Below, one piece after another: positions 25,097 through 32,929 of a stretch of DNA of 64,000 nt; positions within the stretch are counted from its first letter, which is position 1; each line of letters begins with the position of its first letter. A model generated the notes under the pieces. The model did not search any database, was not told the origin of the DNA, and worked only from the letters and a program-made list of their open reading frames with translations. Source of the DNA: Pseudomonas mediterranea CFBP 5447 (GTDB lineage: Bacteria > Pseudomonadota > Gammaproteobacteria > Pseudomonadales > Pseudomonadaceae); contig NZ_KN322987.1 of assembly GCF_000774145.1 (NCBI RefSeq), positions 601,457-665,456 of the forward strand, written 5' to 3'. The position numbers and the translations under genes were made by a program.

Positions 25097-25119
25097 GCCC
25101 CGGCAACGGGGCTTCTTTT
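25097..25119 (+). terminator. Intra-operon hairpin between fapC and fapD
   Basis: A perfect six-base-pair stem GCCCCG/CGGGGC with a GCAA tetraloop is followed by TTCTTTT, starting 17 bases after the fapC stop. It looks like a partial terminator or 3'-end stabiliser that would lower fapDEF relative to fapABC. Confidence 0.7.
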
Positions 25120-25146
25120 CCATGGTTTCCACAAGGCGTACCGATC

Positions 25147-25827
25147 ATGCGTGCGACTGCCCTTTCCCTGCTGCTTTGCCTGGCGTGTGTCACTGAAGCC
25201 GCGCAAATGCCAGTCGCCGCCCTGCCCGGCGGCATGCTGGTCTACAAACCGGTGCAAAGCGTGCGCGAGCGCAAGTTCAGCGACATCGTCGAACAGAAAA
25301 CCGATTTCAGCTGCGGTGCCGCCGCGCTGGCCACGGTGCTGCGCCAGGCCTACTGGCTGGACGTCGATGAAGAGCATGTCATCAAGGGCATGCTGGTCAA
25401 TGCCGACCAGGACCTCGTACGCACCCAAGGCTTTTCCATGCTGGACATGAAACGCTATGTGGAAGGCATCGGCATGCGTGCCCGAGGCTACCGGATACCG
25501 GCGGAGAAGCTCGAAGCCGTGACGATTCCGGTGGTGGTGCTGATGGAAATACGTGGCTACAAGCACTTCGTGGTATTGCAGCGAGCCGACAAGCAGTGGG
25601 TCTACATCGCCGACCCGGTGCTGGGGCACAAACGCTACGCCCACGACGACTTCGTCAAGGGCTGGAACGGCATCGTCTTTGCCATTGTCGGCCCCGGCTA
25701 CGACAAGACCAATGCACTGCGCAGCCCGCCGCAACCGTTGACGGCACGTAACAAACTGGATGGGTTCAACCCGGTCAAGGATGCGGAATTGATGGATTTC
25801 GGTTTCATACAGAGCGACTTTTTTTAA
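25147..25827 (+). CDS. fapD: Fap system C39-like peptidase FapD
   Basis: This 226-residue periplasmic protein has a signal peptide (cleavage near TEAAQ) and a C39 papain-like peptidase fold. Candidate catalytic residues are C56 in KTDFSCGAAALATVL, H140 in RGYKHFVVLQ and D156 in YIADPVLG, all in the expected order and context. FapD is required for fibril biogenesis and is thought to process or control Fap subunits before export. I chose ATG 25147 because the signal peptide begins there; an open frame back to a GTG at 25087 would run through the fapC-fapD hairpin. Spacing to fapE is 58 bases. Confidence 0.92.
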   Translation: MRATALSLLLCLACVTEAAQMPVAALPGGMLVYKPVQSVRERKFSDIVEQKTDFSCGAAALATVLRQAYWLDVDEEHVIKGMLVNADQDLVRTQGFSMLDMKRYVEGIGMRARGYRIPAEKLEAVTIPVVVLMEIRGYKHFVVLQRADKQWVYIADPVLGHKRYAHDDFVKGWNGIVFAIVGPGYDKTNALRSPPQPLTARNKLDGFNPVKDAELMDFGFIQSDFF

Positions 25828-25885
25828 TCGCCGACCAACTGCCAACGATAAATACAAAAGGAGCAGGATGCTCCGGGAGCGGTAC

Positions 25886-26632
25886 ATGAAAACTGCACAC
25901 TGGCTGTCGCTGGCCTGCCTGGCCGCGACCGCGTCGGGCTATGCCCATGCCGGATTCAAACCCATAGAGGTCAAGGACCAGGAGCTCGCCGAGCTGCGCG
26001 GTCGTTATGTCATGCCCGGGCGGGTCATCAGCTTCGGCATCGTCATGAGCAGTACCTGGCGCAACGCCAGCGGCGATCTGATCGGCGCCACCAGCTCCAT
26101 GCAGATCCAGGCCTCCACCGTCAAACCCGAGTTCTACGTTTCCACCATCAAGCAGACCGGCAACGGCAGCGTTCCGGAACAGGGCAGCGGCAACATTACC
26201 GGTGGTGCAGGCCTCGGGACGGGCCAGGGCGTGACCCAGAGCGTACGGGCCGCCGGCGACGGCAATACCGCCTACAACAACGTCAGCATCAACGTGAAAG
26301 AAAGCAACCAGCCCCCCGCCCTCGCCCCGTCCCAAGGCCAGTTGCTGACCAGCGGCCAGACCATCAGTGGCAGCAACGCCGCCGGCAGCGTCGCGGTAAC
26401 CGCCACCGGCAGCGGTGTACAGATGGCGATCCAGGCCAGCCATAACCAGGGCAGCACCCTGCAGCAAGTCGCCCAGGGAGGCCTTTTGCAAAATACCCGC
26501 CTGCTGGGCAACAGCAACATGGTCAACAACATGACCCAGCTCAATGTCGTGCTGAACAACAACGGCCCCAGTGCCGGGGCGCTGGACTGCAATCTGACGC
26601 AGCTGCGCGGCCTACGCAATCTTGGGTATTGA
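25886..26632 (+). CDS. fapE: Fap system secreted component FapE
   Basis: This 248-residue secreted protein has a signal peptide cleaved near AHAG. The mature part begins with a conserved segment (DQELAELRGRYVMPGRVISFGIVMSSTW), then Gly/Asn/Ser-rich sequence resembling the amyloid subunits, and ends with LDCNLTQLRGLRNLGY containing a single Cys. FapE is a minor, secreted component found with fibrils. GGAG eight bases upstream supports ATG 25886 over an in-frame ATG at 25868. The ELRGRYV...FGI(V)M start is also used by a class of Pseudomonas secreted proteins outside fap loci. Confidence 0.9.
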   Translation: MKTAHWLSLACLAATASGYAHAGFKPIEVKDQELAELRGRYVMPGRVISFGIVMSSTWRNASGDLIGATSSMQIQASTVKPEFYVSTIKQTGNGSVPEQGSGNITGGAGLGTGQGVTQSVRAAGDGNTAYNNVSINVKESNQPPALAPSQGQLLTSGQTISGSNAAGSVAVTATGSGVQMAIQASHNQGSTLQQVAQGGLLQNTRLLGNSNMVNNMTQLNVVLNNNGPSAGALDCNLTQLRGLRNLGY

Positions 26633-26677
26633 ACTACGCTGGCTTTCGACCACTGGGCAAATAGGGACGGCATTTTC

Positions 26678-27961
26678 ATGTATCGATCCGTATCGTTGCG
26701 CGCTGTAATGTGTCTGAGCACGTTGTTCCCGGCGACCCTGCTGCAAGCGGCACCGGATGCGGACATCGAGGCATTGAAGCAGGAGCTGCTCGAGCTCAAG
26801 CAACGATACGAGGTCCAGCAAAAAGCCCTGGCGGTACTCGAACAGCGGGTGCGCCAGGTGGAAGACCAGCCCGCCGCCCCACCGCCCAAGCGCCTGGTCA
26901 AATCCCCGGCCGACATGAAGGGCAACCAGAATGTGGCCGGCAGCGGCGCAGCAACGGCCGGCGGCAGCGGCTACGGGCAGTCCCTGGCCGACGACTCGCA
27001 ACCGGCCCAGAGCGTCTCCAACCTCTATGACGAAGCCAGCGGCTTCTTTGGCGGCGGCAAATTCAGCTTCGAGACCGGCGTGACTTATTCGCGCTACGAC
27101 ACCCGACAACTGATCCTCAATGGCTTCCTGGCCCTGGATTCGATTTTCCTGGGCAATATCAACCTGGACCGGATCAAGGCCGACACCTGGACGCTGGACC
27201 TCACCGGCCGTTACAACTTCGACAATCGCTGGCAGTTCGACCTCAATGTACCGGTGGTCTACCGCGAATCCACGTACCAGTCCGGCGGCGCCAATAATGG
27301 CGCGGCCGGTGTCACCAGCGAAGAAACCGTCACCCGCGATCCCACCATCGGCGATGTCAATTTCGGCATTGCCTACAAGTTCATGGACGAATCGATCAAC
27401 AGCCCTGACGCGGTGGTGACCCTGCGCGTCAAGGCCCCTACCGGCAAGGATCCATTCGGCATCAAGCTGCGCCAGTCGCCGAACAACACCAACCTGTTCG
27501 TACCCGAGGACCTGCCCACCGGCAACGGCGTCTGGTCGATCACCCCCGGGCTTTCCCTGGTCAAGACCTTCGACCCGGCCGTGCTGTTCGGCACCCTGGC
27601 CTACACCCATAACTTCGAAGAGTCGTTCGACGACATCAGCTCTACCGTCAACCAGAAGGTCCCGGGCAAGGTGCGGATCGGCGACAGCTTCCAGATCGGT
27701 GCAGGCCTGGCCTTCGCATTGAACGAGAAAATGAGCATGTCGTTCTCGGTATCGGACCTGATTCAGAAGAAAAGCAAGCTCAAGCAGGACGGCGGGGATT
27801 GGGAGTCAGTAGTCTCCAGTGATGCCAATGCCGGCTACTTCAATATCGGCATGACCATCGCCGCCTCCGACAACCTGACCATCGTACCCAACCTGTCCAT
27901 CGGGCTGACCGACGATGCGCCGGACTTCAGCTTCAGCCTCAAGTTTCCGTATTACTTCTAG
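26678..27961 (+). CDS. fapF: Outer-membrane amyloid exporter FapF
   Basis: This 427-residue outer-membrane protein exports the Fap subunits. After the signal peptide (cleavage near LQAAP), residues about 28-65 form a Glu/Leu/Gln heptad coiled coil that trimerises and gates the pore. A Pro- and Gly-rich linker and then a C-terminal beta-barrel (about 125-427) follow. The barrel has alternating aromatic strands and ends in Phe (LKFPYYF), the outer-membrane insertion signal. This layout and length match FapF of P. fluorescens. It is the last gene of the operon. An IS110-family element sits in the REP sequence that begins a few bases after its stop. Confidence 0.95.
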   Translation: MYRSVSLRAVMCLSTLFPATLLQAAPDADIEALKQELLELKQRYEVQQKALAVLEQRVRQVEDQPAAPPPKRLVKSPADMKGNQNVAGSGAATAGGSGYGQSLADDSQPAQSVSNLYDEASGFFGGGKFSFETGVTYSRYDTRQLILNGFLALDSIFLGNINLDRIKADTWTLDLTGRYNFDNRWQFDLNVPVVYRESTYQSGGANNGAAGVTSEETVTRDPTIGDVNFGIAYKFMDESINSPDAVVTLRVKAPTGKDPFGIKLRQSPNNTNLFVPEDLPTGNGVWSITPGLSLVKTFDPAVLFGTLAYTHNFEESFDDISSTVNQKVPGKVRIGDSFQIGAGLAFALNEKMSMSFSVSDLIQKKSKLKQDGGDWESVVSSDANAGYFNIGMTIAASDNLTIVPNLSIGLTDDAPDFSFSLKFPYYF

Positions 27962-28003
27962 CGCGGAACCCTGTGGGAGATTCTATGGTGTAGGACTAGC
28001 CCC

Positions 28004-28951
28004 CTAGATGCATTTTGGTAGGTATTCGCTCTGGTTCTTCAACAGAGCGAATACCACTCGCGCCAGTTTGCGGGCCAGTGCCACCAGTGCTTGGGTTGTG
28101 CTAAGTCCTCGAGCCCTTAGGGCCTCATAAAATCCCCTCCACGCCGCGGTGCGGCTCGCCGACATTGCGGCGTTGTGCAGCAAACGACGCGCCTCTGGAT
28201 CACCTCGTTTAGACAAGCAACGGCGCCCCTTCTTTTTCCCCGAGTCCGCTATTCGCAAGTCCAAGCCCAGAAAAGCGATGAAAGCATCGGCATTTCTGAA
28301 GTCCCCACGCTGAAACGACGTGATTAAACGGGCACCACTCAACAAGCCGATGCCTTCGACTTTCATGCAGCGCTTGAGCTGATGAGCCAAACCGGCTTGT
28401 TCCAACTGCGTCTGGATTGTTTTGTCGATCAAGGTTTCCAGTCTCTGCATTGCAGCTATCTGGTTCTCGAACGCCGTTTTGAGCAACGGTTCGTTCGCCC
28501 AGCTTTGCTTGAGGCTGACACGTGCTTGAACCAAAGCTGCCCGGCGTCGGAAAAGGCTTATAAGCCGGCAATACAGCGGCGATGGTGGAGTCCATGGGTG
28601 CAGAAGGTGGCCTTCGTTGCTCAAGTAGCGAGCCAGCAATCGAGCATCCAGCGCATCAGTTTTAGCGCGAATCTTCACACCTTTGCGGTAATGACTGAGC
28701 TCGTAACCGTCGATCACATAGATCACACAGCCTTGCGCATAAGCCAGATTGACGAATTCCTGGTGATAGATATTGGTGGCTTCGATGGCAACATCCACTG
28801 GCGCGGGCAATGCCTTGAGCCACTTCTTGATCGCAGCTTTAGTGTTGGGGATCGTTTCGAGTCGATCAGATTCGGCGTGATAAATCACCAACTCGTCCTT
28901 GGCGACATCGACACCTACGATCGACTGGGTGATGGCGACGGGCATTGCCAT
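28004..28951 (-). CDS. IS110-family transposase (DEDD recombinase)
   Basis: This 315-residue enzyme catalyses RNA-guided insertion and excision of its element. The N-terminal RuvC-like DEDD domain shows D15 (IVGVDVAKDELV), E57 (VAIEATNIYH) and D99/D102 (KTDALDARLLARY). The C-terminal Tnp_20 domain (about 195-290) shows VEGIGLLSGARLITSF, then FIAFLGLDLRIADSGKKKGR and LSKRGDPEARRLLHNAA. Its catalytic serine should be S237 or S247, which I cannot decide by eye. The length is close to IS621 (about 326) and there is no frameshift, so it looks active. GGAGGA precedes ATG 28951. The long non-coding end lies upstream of the gene, as in the IS110 (not IS1111) group. Confidence 0.93.
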   Translation of the reverse strand: MAMPVAITQSIVGVDVAKDELVIYHAESDRLETIPNTKAAIKKWLKALPAPVDVAIEATNIYHQEFVNLAYAQGCVIYVIDGYELSHYRKGVKIRAKTDALDARLLARYLSNEGHLLHPWTPPSPLYCRLISLFRRRAALVQARVSLKQSWANEPLLKTAFENQIAAMQRLETLIDKTIQTQLEQAGLAHQLKRCMKVEGIGLLSGARLITSFQRGDFRNADAFIAFLGLDLRIADSGKKKGRRCLSKRGDPEARRLLHNAAMSASRTAAWRGFYEALRARGLSTTQALVALARKLARVVFALLKNQSEYLPKCI

Positions 28952-28984
28952 TGAAAGTCCTCCGGGCTAAGGTTTGAACACTTG

Positions 28985-29140
28985 AAGGGGTCACCCAGAG
29001 GCGCAGGCTTGTTCCTATCGTCGGTCTAGGCCAGATGCATTCTTTATCGGCGCTTGGGTGAAAGGAGGAGGGGTGATATCTCCCACGGTCTGTACTGCGG
29101 CTAACAGTCAGAATCGAGCCTTGTCCCTCCTCCTCCCTTC
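28985..29140 (-). ncRNA. Predicted bridge RNA of the IS110-family element
   Basis: Reading the minus strand, two large stem-loops stand in series. The first has the stem AGGAGGAGGG (29134-29125) with CCCTCCTCCT (29072-29063), enclosing an apical TCTGACTG/CAGT-A-CAGA hairpin. Its loop carries AGGCTCG (29121-29115), identical to the left flank of the insertion site, and GTGGGAG (29086-29080), the reverse complement of core CT plus CCCAC on the right. The second has TCACCCA (29061-29055) with TGGGTGA (28997-28991). Its loop carries AGAAT (29043-29039), matching the right end of the element, and ACAAG (29012-29008), complementary to core CT plus the left end TGT. This is the target-loop/donor-loop layout of bridge RNAs. 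The 5' and 3' limits are estimates. Confidence 0.8.
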
Positions 29141-29155
29141 AAGTCCTACCATACA

Positions 29156-29242
29156 AGCGAGCCTGCTCGCGATGGCATTGGCTCAGTCAACACCCATGGC
29201 GTTTGACACACCGTCATCGCGAGCAGGCTCGCTCCCACAGGG
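29156..29242. repeat. Right part of the REP pair split by the insertion sequence
   Basis: Positions 29156-29184 complete the REP begun at 27971-27979, and an intact inverse REP follows at 29212-29242. Confidence 0.9.
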
Positions 29243-29305
29243 CTTGGGTTTGGCATATGATGCCGACCATCCACCTCCCCCCGTCAGGCCCTGGCAGGAG
29301 TACAG

Positions 29306-30667
29306 ATGCTGCTCAAACACAAAATCGTCGCCCTCGGGATCCTGCCCCTGGTCCTGGCGATTGCCGTCATCTGCGCGCTGGTGATCTCGCTCAACCGCCA
29401 GTTGGGCGATCAACAGGCGCAACTGATCGAAGACAGCATCCTCGCCAGCAAGCGCGCCGAGCTGAAGAACTATGTCGAGATGGCGCAGAGCCTGATCGCT
29501 CCGCTGTACAACGGCGGCCTTGGCGACGAACGCGCACAGCAACAGGTGCTCGAAGAGCTGCGCAAGCTCAGCTTCGGCATCAACGGCTATTTCTTCGTCT
29601 ATGACCGTCAGGGACGCAGCCTGATGCACGCGCGCCAGTCGGAACTGGTGGGCAAATACCTCTGGGACATGAAGGATCCCCACGGCCTGCCCGTCATCCA
29701 GGCATTGATCAAGAGCGCCGAGACCGGCGAGGGCTTCCAGCGCTATGCCTGGAACAAGCCCTCCTCCGGCCAGGTGACCGAAAAGCTGGCCTACGTGGTG
29801 ATGCTGGATCGATGGGGCTGGATGCTCGGCACCGGGATCTACCTGGAAGATGTCGAGCGCGCCACCCAACAGGCCCGCGATGAAGTCGCCCATGGCATCC
29901 ACACCACCATGCAGGCCATTGCCGCCATCGCACTGGTGGCGGTCCTGCTGGTCTTCGCCGGCGGCATGACCCTCAACGTGAGCGAACATCGCCTGGCCGA
30001 CAAAAAGCTGCAGCGGCTGAACCAGCGCATTGTCAGCTTGCAGGAGGAGGAACGCTCACGGGTGTCCCGCGAACTCCACGATGGCATCAGCCAGTTGTTG
30101 GTGTCGATCAAATTCCAGTTCGAACTGGCCAGTCATGTACTCGAAAACGGCCAGGAAAACGGCCTGGGCATCCTCAAGAACGCAACGGATCGGCTGGGAG
30201 AAGCCATCGGTGAAATCCGCAGCATCTCCCACGACTTGCGCTCTTCCCTGCTCGACACCCTGGGCCTGCCCGCCGCCATCGGCCAGCTCGCGGCCGAATT
30301 CGAACAGCGCAGCGGGCTCGAGGTGTCCTACAAAAGCAATGAATTCGATTGCCGGCTGGAGAATGGTGCCCCAGTCTCGCTGTTCCGCATCGCCCAGGAA
30401 GCCCTGACCAATATCGAACGTCACGCCGGGGCGAAACGTGTCGCCATCACCTTGTTCGGCTCGGCTCAGTCCTTGCGCCTGACGGTGGTGGATGACGGAA
30501 TGGGCTTTAACGTCCCGCAGGTCGAACGTGGCCATGCCGGCATCGGCCTGCGGAATATCCGCGAACGGGTCGAACATTTCGGCGGTCGATTGGAGTTGAC
30601 CTCGACACCGGGGCGAAGCGAATTGGACGTCCTGTTGCCCATGGACCTGTCGGCGACAGAAAGCTGA
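29306..30667 (+). CDS. Cache-domain sensor histidine kinase, NarX/HisKA_3 type
   Basis: This 453-residue inner-membrane kinase has a first helix (about 8-30) and a periplasmic single Cache domain (about 35-190, YFFVYDRQGRSLMH and WGWMLGTGIYLED). A second helix (about 205-225) is followed by a HisKA_3 dimerisation helix with phospho-acceptor H258 in SRELHDGISQLL. The HATPase_c domain has an N box (EALTNIERHA) and a glycine-rich GIGLRNIRERV loop. It pairs with the NarL-type regulator gene 31 bases downstream. The Cache domain resembles that of the chemoreceptor at 19748, suggesting a small organic acid ligand, but none is proven. The promoter must lie within 29243-29305 or upstream in the element. 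Confidence 0.9.
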   Translation: MLLKHKIVALGILPLVLAIAVICALVISLNRQLGDQQAQLIEDSILASKRAELKNYVEMAQSLIAPLYNGGLGDERAQQQVLEELRKLSFGINGYFFVYDRQGRSLMHARQSELVGKYLWDMKDPHGLPVIQALIKSAETGEGFQRYAWNKPSSGQVTEKLAYVVMLDRWGWMLGTGIYLEDVERATQQARDEVAHGIHTTMQAIAAIALVAVLLVFAGGMTLNVSEHRLADKKLQRLNQRIVSLQEEERSRVSRELHDGISQLLVSIKFQFELASHVLENGQENGLGILKNATDRLGEAIGEIRSISHDLRSSLLDTLGLPAAIGQLAAEFEQRSGLEVSYKSNEFDCRLENGAPVSLFRIAQEALTNIERHAGAKRVAITLFGSAQSLRLTVVDDGMGFNVPQVERGHAGIGLRNIRERVEHFGGRLELTSTPGRSELDVLLPMDLSATES

Positions 30668-30698
30668 TGCGCCCTCCTTACACCAAGAGCACCTGCCG

Positions 30699-31331
30699 AT
30701 GAACCTGCCTCCTGCGATCCGCGTCGCGCTGGTTGACGATCACTCCCTGGTCCGCGATGGCATCCGGGCCTTGCTGTCTGTCATGCCCCAACTGGATGTG
30801 GTGGGCGAAGCCGAGAACGGCGCGCAGGCGATCGAGATGGTCGGGCGTTGCCAGCCGGACCTGCTGCTGATGGACATCGGCCTCAAGGACATGAACGGCC
30901 TCGAATTGACCCGTCTGCTGGGCAAACAGTACCCCGGCCTCAAGATCCTGATCCTGAGCATGTACGACAATCATGAATACGTGAGCGAGTCGGTGCGTTC
31001 CGGCGCCAGCGGCTACGTTCTCAAGAATGCACCTTCGCGGGAGATCATCGCCGCCATCGAGGCCATTATCGGCGGCGGCACCTTCTACAGCGCCGAGATC
31101 GCCCAGCGGCTCGCCACCGCCCCCGACACCGATGACGAGCTGACCCCCCGTGAGCGCCAGGTGCTGCTCAAAATGGTCCAGGGGCTGAACAACAAGGAGA
31201 TGGCCCGCGAGCTGGACATCAGCGTGCGCACCGTCGAGACCCACCGCCTGAGCATCCGCCGCAAGCTCAACATCGACAAACCCGCGGCCCTGGCGAAGTA
31301 CGCGATCGACCATGGGATCATTGCCCGATAG
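30699..31331 (+). CDS. NarL/LuxR-type response regulator
   Basis: This 210-residue protein has an N-terminal receiver domain (phospho-acceptor D59 in LLLMDIGLKD, acidic pair near D14-D15, conserved K near 108 in YVLKNA). A C-terminal LuxR-type helix-turn-helix follows (about 148-205, LTPRERQVLLKMVQGLNNKEMARELDISVRTVETH). It is the partner of the HisKA_3 kinase just upstream and is presumably a DNA-binding activator when phosphorylated. Targets are unknown; no inverted repeat near its own start stands out. The gene order kinase-regulator with a 31-base gap implies a single transcript. Confidence 0.92.
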   Translation: MNLPPAIRVALVDDHSLVRDGIRALLSVMPQLDVVGEAENGAQAIEMVGRCQPDLLLMDIGLKDMNGLELTRLLGKQYPGLKILILSMYDNHEYVSESVRSGASGYVLKNAPSREIIAAIEAIIGGGTFYSAEIAQRLATAPDTDDELTPRERQVLLKMVQGLNNKEMARELDISVRTVETHRLSIRRKLNIDKPAALAKYAIDHGIIAR

Positions 31332-31378
31332 AGGCCCGTAAGGTTAAATCGCATTCCCCTCCCGAGGTTGATGCCTCA

Positions 31379-32029
31379 ATGTCCGAACGCCCAAGCCCGC
31401 AGATTTCCTCGCGCAAACAGCCCAAGCAGGTGCGTTCCACCGAGCTCGTCGCGGCCATCCTGGAGGCCGCTGTCCAGGTTCTGGCGACCCAGGGCGCCTC
31501 GCGCTTCACCATGGCCCGCGTGGCCGAGCGAGCCGGTGTCAGCGTCGGATCGATGTATCAGTACTTCCCGAACAAGGCAGCTATCCTGTTCCGCCTGCAA
31601 AGTGATGAGTGGCGGCAAACCTGCGACATGCTGCGCGGGATTCTTGACGATCAGGTGAGGCCGCCTTTCGAGCGGCTGCATAGCCTTGTCAGGGCTTTCG
31701 TCCAGTCCGAATGCGACGAAGCCCAGATGCGTGGCGCCCTCGATGACGCCGCCCCGCTCTACCGCGATGCCCCCGAGGCCCGGGCGGCACGGGTGTCGGT
31801 CCAGCAGTCGGTCGATGCCTTCATGCTGGAGGTACTGCCAGCCGCCTCTGCACAAACCCGAAGCCTGGCAGGCGACCTGATCATCACGACTCTAAGCAAG
31901 GTGGGAAAGCAGTTTTCGACCGCACCGCGCTCGCCTGGAGAGATTGAGATCTATGCCCGCGCCATGGCCGATATGTTCTGCGCCTACCTCGAAAGCCTCC
32001 AGCGACGACCCGACACGACCGCGCCGTGA
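31379..32029 (+). CDS. TetR-family transcriptional regulator
   Basis: This 216-residue repressor-type protein has an N-terminal helix-turn-helix at about 20-68 (AAILEAAVQVLATQGASRFTMARVAERAGVSVGSMYQYFPNK) and a variable all-helical ligand domain. The SVGSMYQYFPNKAAI recognition helix region resembles the tetracycline-repressor C-terminal-like AcrR subgroup. It begins 47 bases after the response regulator in the same direction and could be part of that transcript or have its own promoter. The adjacent downstream gene encodes a periplasmic solute-binding-like protein 94 bases away and is a candidate target, by position only. The ligand is unknown. Confidence 0.87.
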   Translation: MSERPSPQISSRKQPKQVRSTELVAAILEAAVQVLATQGASRFTMARVAERAGVSVGSMYQYFPNKAAILFRLQSDEWRQTCDMLRGILDDQVRPPFERLHSLVRAFVQSECDEAQMRGALDDAAPLYRDAPEARAARVSVQQSVDAFMLEVLPAASAQTRSLAGDLIITTLSKVGKQFSTAPRSPGEIEIYARAMADMFCAYLESLQRRPDTTAP

Positions 32030-32123
32030 GCGGCCGACACTGGCGACGTGCCCGTGACAGCCTGCAAACACTTTTACTACACTGCCCCGTCCTGTCCCCT
32101 TCCCTCGCGAGACGTGTGCCCCG

Positions 32124-32915
32124 ATGAAAAATATAACAAGCACAATGACCTTCTGTGGCCTGCTGGCACTGTCCTGCGGCGCCCAGGCCGAACCGGCGCC
32201 TTCGCACCTTGACCAGGTCCTGCAGCGTGGTGAGTTGAAGGTGTGTACCACCGGCGACTACAAGCCCTACACCTACAAAAAAGAAGGTGGTGAATACGAA
32301 GGCATCGACACCGACATGGCGCGCTCCCTGGCCGCAAGCCTGGGCGTCAAGGTGCAATGGGTACAGACCACCTGGAAAACCCTGATGCCGGATATGACCG
32401 AGGGCAAATGCGACATCGGCATGGGCGGAATCTCGGTGACCCTCGAGCGCCAGAAGAAAGCCTACTTCAGCAACACCCTGGACGTGGATGGCAAGATCCC
32501 GTTGGTCCGTTGCGAAGACCAGTCGCGCTACCAGACCCTGGAGCAGATCAACCAGCCTTCGGTACGCCTGGTGGAACCGGCCGGCGGCACCAACGAAGCC
32601 TTCGTCCGCGCCTTCGTGCCCAAGGGCCAGCTGAGCTTTCACGACAACGTGACCATCTTCCAGGAGCTGCTGGACAAGAAAGCCGACGTGATGATCACCG
32701 ACGCCTCGGAAGCGCTCTACCAGCAGAAACTCAAGCCTGGCCTGTGCGCCGTGAATCCGACCCACTACCTGCAGTACGGCGAGAAGGCTTACTTGCTGCC
32801 TCGGGACGACACCACCTGGAAAATGTACGTTGACCAGTGGTTGCACCTGAGCAAGGCGAACGGCAGCTACCAGAAAATCATCGCGCAATGGCTGGCGGTT
32901 CCCGAGGCCCAGTGA
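32124..32915 (+). CDS. Periplasmic solute-binding-fold protein, PheC-like cyclohexadienyl dehydratase candidate
   Basis: This 263-residue protein has a signal peptide (cleavage near AQAEP) and the type 2 periplasmic binding fold of SBP family 3. The closest resemblance I recognise is P. aeruginosa PheC: TTGDYKPYTY, GISVTLERQKKAYFS, LEQINQPSVR, GGTNEAF, DNVTIFQELLD and KAYLLPRDD all have close counterparts. PheC converts prephenate or arogenate to phenylpyruvate or phenylalanine in the periplasm. E196 in MITDASEALYQ stands where PheC has its catalytic Glu. No ABC-transporter genes are nearby, which favours an enzyme over a transport protein. It may still be a plain amino-acid-binding protein. 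Confidence 0.75.
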   Translation: MKNITSTMTFCGLLALSCGAQAEPAPSHLDQVLQRGELKVCTTGDYKPYTYKKEGGEYEGIDTDMARSLAASLGVKVQWVQTTWKTLMPDMTEGKCDIGMGGISVTLERQKKAYFSNTLDVDGKIPLVRCEDQSRYQTLEQINQPSVRLVEPAGGTNEAFVRAFVPKGQLSFHDNVTIFQELLDKKADVMITDASEALYQQKLKPGLCAVNPTHYLQYGEKAYLLPRDDTTWKMYVDQWLHLSKANGSYQKIIAQWLAVPEAQ

Positions 32916-32929
32916 CGCAGTGCAGGCCG

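Larger units (their letters stand above)
27980..29155 (-). mobile_element. IS110-family insertion sequence inside a REP element
   Basis: The element is 1,176 bases long and flanked on each side by the dinucleotide AG (27978-27979 and 29156-29157), read as CT in the transposase direction. Removing it and one CT restores an ordinary REP: GTGGGAG on the left joins CGAGCCTGCTCGCG on the right, completing a REP pair with the copy ending at 29242. The ends carry an imperfect inverted repeat: TATGGTGTAGGACT at 27984-27997, and TATGGTAGGACT on the opposite strand at 29142-29153. The contents are one DEDD transposase and a roughly 200-base non-coding segment upstream of it. Confidence 0.9.
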
